Below the pieces are notes generated by a model. That model was given only the letters and a program-made list of their open reading frames with translations, searched no databases and was not told where the DNA came from. Made by a program: the position numbers and the translations under genes. Positions 61,740-64,000 of a stretch of 64,000 nt of DNA are shown here, piece after piece; the stretch's first letter is position 1; each line of letters starts with the position of its first letter. The DNA is from Suillus spraguei (taxonomy: Eukaryota > Basidiomycota > Agaricomycetes > Boletales > Suillaceae), in assembly GCA_016800925.1 (NCBI GenBank), contig JABCPU010000108.1:116777-180776 (forward strand). The letters run 5' to 3'.

Positions 61740-64000
61740 GTGTTGCTTCTTATAAGCATTCAGAATTGAGCGGAGTTCTTCAGTTCTTTTCTGGGAGCCA
61801 CTCGTTATCTCCCGATGAATATCCTTTCCAGGAAACAAGATAGCGTCGGCAAATGCCAGTTCCTTTGTGGGAGAGAATAGCTTCTACTTTGTATTCTTCT
61901 TCTTCTTCGATAATGTCAGGCAGTGGTTCGGGGAAGTTCGGGCCGTGTACGTCTGTTTTGCTATAGGACGATAAGACGGAAGCATGGAAAGTGGGATGAA
62001 TTTTCCATTGTGGAGGGAGTTTGAGCGTAAATGTGATGGGCGATAAGACATCGATGATTGGGAAAGGTCCATATCATTTTGGCGCAAGTTTCCACGATGG
62101 GAGTTTGAGTCTAAGATTAGTAGCAGATAGCCAGACCTTATCTCGATCTTCCATGGAGTGTACTTCCCTCGGGATCGTTTGGCCATTGTTTGCATCGCAA
62201 TGTTATGGCAGGCGATTGCTTCTTCTCTTATCTTCTGCAGAGATTGTACTCGATCTTCTGCGCAGGAACAGATGAGTCAGGGATTAGATGAGGATGGCAT
62301 GTGGTTCGTATCCCATCATCAGATAGAAGGGTGATGCGTTCCTTGCATCATGTTTTCGATGTTATGGACAAATTCGGCGATTGGTAAATGTTCTACCCAA
62401 TCTTCAGGGTTGTTGCGGCAATAGATGCATAGGTATGTTTCAAGTTCTTGATTGAGCCTCTCAGTTTGCCATCAGTCTGGGGTGATAAGCCGTAGATGGG
62501 GCGATGACATAGTCGAGAAGTCGGGCAAGCTCCTTGGAGAAGCGAGATAGGAACTGCGGGCCGCGATCGAGATAACTTTGTCATGGAGTCCAAATCGACG
62601 ATGTTTTAAGAATAATTTGGTGATGCCTTCGGAAGTGATGGTTTTCAGGCAAGGGATAATAATTACCCCTTCGTAAGGCCATGGTCTACCACGACCATGA
62701 TACTGTCAAAGCCTCTGGAGAGGGGAGGTCAGTGACAAGATCGACAGAGACCTGAGAAAAAGGCCGAGTTGCAGAGGAAGGGATCAGGGTAAGCGGGAGG
62801 TCGAACAGGATGTGTATCTGCTTTCATCTGCTGACAAAGGGCGCAACCCTCGACATATTTCCGAAATATAAGAGCCCATAGCGGGCCACCAGGCTTCTCG
62901 TTTAACAAGATCTTCAGTTTTGAATCGACCGGGGTGCCCGCGGTAGGATGATCATGATACCTTTTCAGGATATCAGGATATGTGCCGGTGGAATGTAGGT
63001 GATTCCTAAAATAGAGGATGTTCTCCTCAATTTTCCAATCGGAAAGTGCCGACTTCATAGGAGGAAGACACACGCCATCAAGGGCGTCGGATGCGGTCCG
63101 AAAGACAGGGTCGTAAGGGGGTCAGAGGATGATAAAACATCCTTCAGGTCGGTGTCAATAAGACGAACGAATAGAGCATCAGGGAGGAGGGTCTGGTCCT
63201 CGTTATCATCTTTGCCGGAGTCGTAGTGGGCCGGCGAGATAGTGCATCAGGTACTGCCAATTTAGTACCTGCAACGTGATGCAGTTCAATGTCGTAAATA
63301 GACAGAATCAGTTGCCAACGTGCTTGGCGACAGGTAAGCTTCTGTGCACTTCTAAAGTACAGAAGATTCTTGTGGTCGGTGAATACCAGTACAGGGTGTG
63401 GGTTTCCTTCAAGATAATGACGCCATTCATTCAATGCCTGGATCATGGCAAGGAGTTTGCGATCAAAGATCTGATAATTGCATTCCGCGGGGTTCAAAGA
63501 CTGCAAGAGATATGCACATGGGTGATAAACACCATTCTCGTCGGTCTGTAAGAGAACTCCACTGGTTGCTACAAGTGAAGCATCGGTAAGCAATAGCAAA
63601 TTGTCAGGAAGGGTCAGGATTACAAAGTACTGGTTGGGATGTGAAGCGCTGTTTCAGTTCGTCAAAGGTATACATACATGCGGGTGACAATCAAAGACCT
63701 TGTCTTTCTTCGTTAATTCAATAAGTGGTCGGGCGATATCAGATTAATGGGAAATGAATGTGCAGTAGAAGTTGCAAAAGCCAAGGAATGATCAGACATC
63801 TTTTACAGATTTTGGAACTGGCCATTTCAGCAATCCCCTTGGTCTTGGCGGTATCCATAAGCAACTTGTCCTGGGCAAATTATCATTCTGAGGTACTCCA
63901 CTTCTTCTGCATCGAAGGTGCATTTCTCTGGTTTCAGGAACAAATGTTCCTGTCGTATTTTCAAAAAACTCATCTTGTCTGTTCGCGGTGTTCTGCTATA
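61740..64000 (-). pseudogene. Ty3/gypsy pol, degenerate and cut by the window edge
   Basis: Minus-strand pol in order. The end of reverse transcriptase (SFLGFCNFY and IARPLIELTKKDKVFD, about 63,800-63,650). RNase H (63,599-63,144: [50 protein letters not shown]). Integrase H2C2 zinc finger (KRYHDHPTAG, FRKYVEGCALCQQMKADTHP, about 62,960-62,800). Integrase core (DRGPQFLSRFSKELARLLDY, STAYHPQTDG, about 62,570-62,470). A chromodomain-like end near 61,740-61,900. Stops and frameshifts are frequent, so it is not autonomous. Gag and the 5' LTR lie beyond the window. Confidence 0.88.

Overview
The window looks like nuclear DNA of a mushroom-forming basidiomycete (Agaricomycetes). The evidence is short (about 45-60 nt) GT-AG introns, a polyporopepsin-type aspartic peptidase, a KDZ/CxC2 transposon, chromodomain Ty3/gypsy retroelements, an intron-bearing nuclear tRNA-Leu, and NACHT (STAND/NLR) and HET-domain genes of a kind common in these fungi. 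No database search was run; names rest on motif recognition.

Region 1 (1-24 kb) is a tandemly amplified immunity or allorecognition-like locus. The repeated unit is a HET-domain gene (+), then a tRNA-Leu or its relic, then a convergent NACHT gene (-) whose C-terminal half is a long array of a 9-residue repeat starting with Trp (WLQTxxGxx). Unit 1 has intact HET1 and NLR1. Unit 2 has a frameshifted HET2 and an intact NLR2. Unit 3 has an intact HET3 and the only intact tRNA, but no NLR. The upstream flanks of the HET genes are duplicated too. Between units 2 and 3 (16.8-20.8 kb) lie a 421-bp inverted repeat, an A1 aspartic peptidase gene with altered catalytic motifs and a frameshift, and an 800-bp non-autonomous pogo/Fot element.

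Region 2 (24-34 kb) is more ordinary. It holds a decayed SET-domain methyltransferase, a multi-exon GH16 glucanase with a repeated promoter, a FluG-type amidohydrolase divergently paired with a BolA2-like gene, and a gene of unknown function. From 34 to 37 kb there is mostly gene-free, low-complexity DNA with a CAA microsatellite.

Region 3 (37-64 kb) is nested mobile DNA. At 37.0-38.4 kb are an LTR fragment and the 3' end of a chromodomain gypsy element. From 38,399 to 58,973 is a candidate 20.6-kb KDZ element. It has inverted terminal sequences rich in GGTGGGCCG-type repeats, subterminal minisatellite arrays, a CxC2-KDZ transposase pseudogene, and four or five accessory genes of unknown function. 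Inside the transposase gene sit a solo LTR with a GACTC target duplication and a second, gag-pol-less LTR element carrying an 8-bp minisatellite. From 59.2 kb to the window edge is a decayed minus-strand gypsy element, itself hit by a solo LTR with a GAGTG duplication.
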